From JBFXAM01 sp050184295 (GTDB taxonomy: Bacteria; Planctomycetota; Phycisphaerae; UBA1845; Fen-1342): a stretch of DNA of 7,237 nucleotides. The stretch lies in the NCBI GenBank assembly GCA_050184295.1, contig JBFXAM010000171.1, positions 1 through 7,237 of the forward strand, written 5' to 3'. Each line of letters starts with the position of its first letter. Position 1 is the stretch's first letter. This document shows positions 5,194 through 7,237 of this stretch, in pieces. The translations under genes were made by a program, and so were the position numbers. Below the pieces are notes generated by a model. That model was not told the DNA's origin, searched no databases, and was given only the letters and a program-made list of their open reading frames with translations.

Positions 5194-6303
5194 TCACGGC
5201 TCGGCGTTTGGACCGAGGGCGGCCGACGGCTTGGTGTCGGCGTCGACGAGGTTGATCGAGCGGACGATCACGGAGCGGATCGGCCGGCCGGAGCGGTCGG
5301 TCGGCTGCGCCGCAATCAGCCGAAGCGTGCGCTGGCTCTCGTCGTCGCGAGCGGAACCGATGACCGTGTATTTTCCGTCGAGTTCGGGGGCCCGGCCGAG
5401 GGCGATGAAGAACTGGCAGCTCGCGGAATTGGGGTCGTCCTTCTTGTGCGCCATCGCGAGCACGCCGAAGTCGAACGGCGCGTCGTGGAACTCGGCTTGG
5501 ACGGTGCGCCCGTCGAGACGCACGCCCGTTCCGTTGCCGTTGGGGCAACCGCCTTGGGCGAGGAATCCGGGGATGATGCGGTGAAGCGTCTTATTGTCAT
5601 AGAAGCCGGTGCGGCAAAGGTCGAGGAAGTTCTCGACGTTCAGGGGCGCTTTTTCATAGGCGAGGGTGAAGGTGATCTTGCCGTAATCGGTGACGAAGAT
5701 CGCCTCCTTGCGGGCTTCGACGCGGAACTCGCAGGTTCCGGGGCTGGTGCGGCCTGCGAGCGGGCGCCATTCGACGCGAAAAACGCCGCTATAGCGCGTC
5801 GCGGGATAGATCGTGCGCAGGTCGATGAGCGCGCCCACCGATCCGTGCGGCGCGATGCGAAGCACCGGCGGCGTGCCTTCGCCGGGCGCCGTGGTCGGGC
5901 GGAGCGGCGCGGGCGCCTCGTTCTGATAGCCGATGGCGAGCGCCGGCTGCGTCCGCGTGCCGACGATGAGATCGACCGGGAGCCCGACGCCCGCGGCGGG
6001 GTCGGTGCCGGCGGGCAGCGGGAGCTCGACCGTCTGGTCGGATTCGTTGCCAAGCGAAAAATGCAGCCAGATCGCGCCATTGGGATCGAAGATCGTCTGC
6101 ATCGGCTGAACGACAGCGCGGAGCGGCAGCGCGTCACTGGCCGGCTTCGGTTCGGCGGGCTTGTCTTGCGCGGTCGCCGTCGCCGCAACGAATGCGAACA
6201 GCACGGCGGCGGCGCGCGGGAGCGCGACCCGGAAATCGCCGGAGGGGCGGCGTGGTGCGTCGTGACGGGTTGACCAGTTCCGCGGCCGGGCGTCGCTCAT
6301 CAT
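5194..6303 (-). CDS. Exported cyclophilin-type peptidyl-prolyl cis-trans isomerase with extra N-terminal domain
   Basis: Predicted 369-residue protein that catalyses cis-trans isomerisation of X-Pro bonds, probably outside the cytoplasmic membrane. Residues 1-30 are basic, 31-41 hydrophobic, and ATATA before Gln46 looks like a signal peptidase I site; there is no lipobox. Residues about 58-195 form an extra beta-rich domain of unknown family, possibly immunoglobulin-like. Residues about 200-354 are the cyclophilin domain. LHRIIPGFLAQGG (240-252) holds the catalytic Arg242 with Phe247 and Gln250. GVLAMAHKKDDPNSASCQFF (280-299) and LDGKYTVIG (308-316) complete the active-site face. The position of human CypA Trp121 is Glu307 here, so cyclosporin binding would be weak. 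Two adjacent ATGs begin the frame; the ribosome binding site is weak and the n-region long, but no better start is visible. A TATAAC hexamer at 6400-6395 could be its -10 box. Flanking genes are 160-255 bases away. Confidence 0.85.
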   Translation of the reverse strand: MMSDARPRNWSTRHDAPRRPSGDFRVALPRAAAVLFAFVAATATAQDKPAEPKPASDALPLRAVVQPMQTIFDPNGAIWLHFSLGNESDQTVELPLPAGTDPAAGVGLPVDLIVGTRTQPALAIGYQNEAPAPLRPTTAPGEGTPPVLRIAPHGSVGALIDLRTIYPATRYSGVFRVEWRPLAGRTSPGTCEFRVEARKEAIFVTDYGKITFTLAYEKAPLNVENFLDLCRTGFYDNKTLHRIIPGFLAQGGCPNGNGTGVRLDGRTVQAEFHDAPFDFGVLAMAHKKDDPNSASCQFFIALGRAPELDGKYTVIGSARDDESQRTLRLIAAQPTDRSGRPIRSVIVRSINLVDADTKPSAALGPNAEP

Positions 6304-6467
6304 TCACGCAACCGTTGGAAGTTCGAATCTGATTCGGGTCGCCGGCGCCGCGCCGCAGCCGGGCGTCGCATCGCGGCGGCACCCCCGGCAAACGGTTATA
6401 CACGACGGTCGGCGGCCGGTTGCCGCGAAATTCGCACGGCGGTGGCGACCGGCGCGGCGCGTGATGC

Positions 6468-7237
6468 TCAGACCATCGCGCGAAGCTCCAAATGTAGCAC
6501 GTCCGGGATCGCGCGGATAGCGTTCACGGCCTCGGCGCTGGGCCGCTCGTCGAGCGCGATGAGGATGAACGCGGCCTTGGCGCCGCTGAAGACGCGGGCG
6601 GAAAGCTCTTCGGCGTTGATGCCGTCGGCGCGGATCGCGTCGAGGATGGCCGCCATCACGCCGACCTGGTCGCGCACGCGGAGCAGCAGTTGCCAGCGGG
6701 CGGGGCTGCGCTCGGCGAGGTTCAGGCAGTTGAGCACCTCGCCGGAAACGAGAAACGTCCGCACCACGCGGACGACTTCCTCGGCGATCGCCTCGCGGGC
6801 CTGCTCGGTGTGTCCGGCGACGTGGTGCGTGCCGATGACGCCGGGCGCCTGGACCAGCCGCGATTTGAACTTCGCGTTGTCGGCGGCGGGCGCGAGATTG
6901 TGCGAGTCGATCGCGACGCGGAGCTGGCGCTTCTCGATCGCAGACACGACCGCCGACTCGTCGACGGCAGACGGATGTCCGACGTGGATCAGAGCGCTGC
7001 CGGGCGCGAGATGCTCAAGAAATGCCGCGTCGACCAGGTGCTGCGGGCCGGCCTCGGCGCCGGCGAGCACCGCGACGACCTGGCTGGCGCGAGCCAGCTC
7101 CCGCGGCCACTGGCAGAACTCGACTCCCAGCTCCGCGGCGCGCTCCGGCGTCAGCGTCGGCGACCAGACCGCGACGTGCATGTCGAAGGCGCGCGCCCGG
7201 CGAACCACCTCGCGCCCGACGCGCCCGCAGCCGAGCA
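6468..7237 (-). CDS. D-3-phosphoglycerate-dehydrogenase-like protein with ACT domain, 5' end outside window
   Basis: The last 255 residues of a protein entering from the right edge. A GTG at 7208 gives a shorter frame but is internal: upstream codons continue the Rossmann motif LGCGRVGREV, typical of D-isomer-specific 2-hydroxyacid dehydrogenases. The next strand ends in AVWSPTLTPERA (22-33 of the visible part), as in a subgroup with Ser where NAD-preferring enzymes have Asp. Catalytic positions look altered. The usual N-x-ARG segment reads ALIHVGHPSAVDESAV (81-96), with no Arg at the expected place. The usual Asp-Val-Phe-x-x-Glu segment reads AIDSHNLAPA (108-117), with no Glu. The His region is kept as GTHHVAGHTEQA (135-146). 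Residues about 181-255, starting WQLLLRVRDQVGVMAAILDA, form an ACT regulatory domain, as in SerA, where it binds serine. It may be a sensor or an altered enzyme rather than a serine-biosynthesis dehydrogenase. The N-terminal substrate domain is not visible. Confidence 0.8.
   Translation of the reverse strand, partial: LGCGRVGREVVRRARAFDMHVAVWSPTLTPERAAELGVEFCQWPRELARASQVVAVLAGAEAGPQHLVDAAFLEHLAPGSALIHVGHPSAVDESAVVSAIEKRQLRVAIDSHNLAPAADNAKFKSRLVQAPGVIGTHHVAGHTEQAREAIAEEVVRVVRTFLVSGEVLNCLNLAERSPARWQLLLRVRDQVGVMAAILDAIRADGINAEELSARVFSGAKAAFILIALDERPSAEAVNAIRAIPDVLHLELRAMV

Noticed and set aside
3303..5255. Very long plus-strand open frame (650 codons) across the pyrimidine array and the sugar dehydrogenase gene
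   Set aside because: It is antisense to a gene with clear motifs, its first part is translated octamer repeat (Ser/Leu/Pro), and it has no recognisable domain. Long antisense frames are expected at this GC content.
5161..6273. Plus-strand open frame (370 codons) opposite the cyclophilin gene
   Set aside because: Arg/Gly/Ala-rich antisense shadow of a well-supported gene, with no motif and no ribosome binding site of note.
6318..6345. Second tRNA-like 3' end (GTTCGAATC) upstream of the cyclophilin gene
   Set aside because: The T-stem pairs at only two or three positions and no acceptor strand follows. The match is explained by a small palindrome, CGAATC-T-GATTCG (6324-6336).
6395..6400. TATAAC as a promoter for the cyclophilin gene
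   Set aside because: A reasonable -10 hexamer, but no -35-like box at 16-18 bases. Mentioned only in the gene entry, not called as a feature.

Overview
The window is GC-rich and densely coding. It looks like part of a bacterial chromosome, most likely from a planctomycete or a close relative. That assignment is an inference. It rests on the small-gene cassette at the left, which resembles cassettes I associate with Planctomycetota, and on intergenic DNA full of short tandem repeats and CTTCGG/GAAGG palindromes. No marker gene in the window proves it.

Left part (1-1914, minus strand): three tightly packed genes. An 87-residue protein of unknown function overlaps by 11 bp a 130-residue protein with a helix-turn-helix-like stretch. 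Four bases after that comes a 390-residue, Ala-rich coiled-coil protein resembling a short phage tail tape-measure protein. The first gene begins exactly where the plus strand carries a 22-base sequence shaped like the 3' end of a tRNA (T-loop, 3' half of the T-stem, acceptor strand, discriminator A) but with no matching 5' part. The simplest reading is the edge of an integrated phage-like element at a tRNA-type attachment site, with the element running leftwards out of the window.

Middle part (1915-3605): non-coding DNA with a 29-bp tandem repeat, then one plus-strand gene for a RimJ/RimL-type GNAT acetyltransferase (2250-2834) with a clear ribosome binding site. About 770 bp of non-coding DNA follows between two convergent genes. 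It holds three repeat classes in sequence: a 12-unit heptamer array, a cluster of short hairpins, and a pyrimidine-rich octamer array.

Right part (3606-7237, minus strand): three chromosomal genes separated by 160-255 bp, probably transcribed separately. They encode a WbpA-type nucleotide-sugar 6-dehydrogenase (polysaccharide precursor synthesis), an exported cyclophilin-type peptidyl-prolyl isomerase with an extra N-terminal domain, and the 3' part of a 2-hydroxyacid-dehydrogenase-like protein with a C-terminal ACT domain. The last has lost recognisable catalytic Arg and Glu residues. I see no complete new defence or mobile system here. The most unusual points are the cassette abutting the tRNA-like fragment, the layered repeat region and the apparently catalytically altered dehydrogenase.
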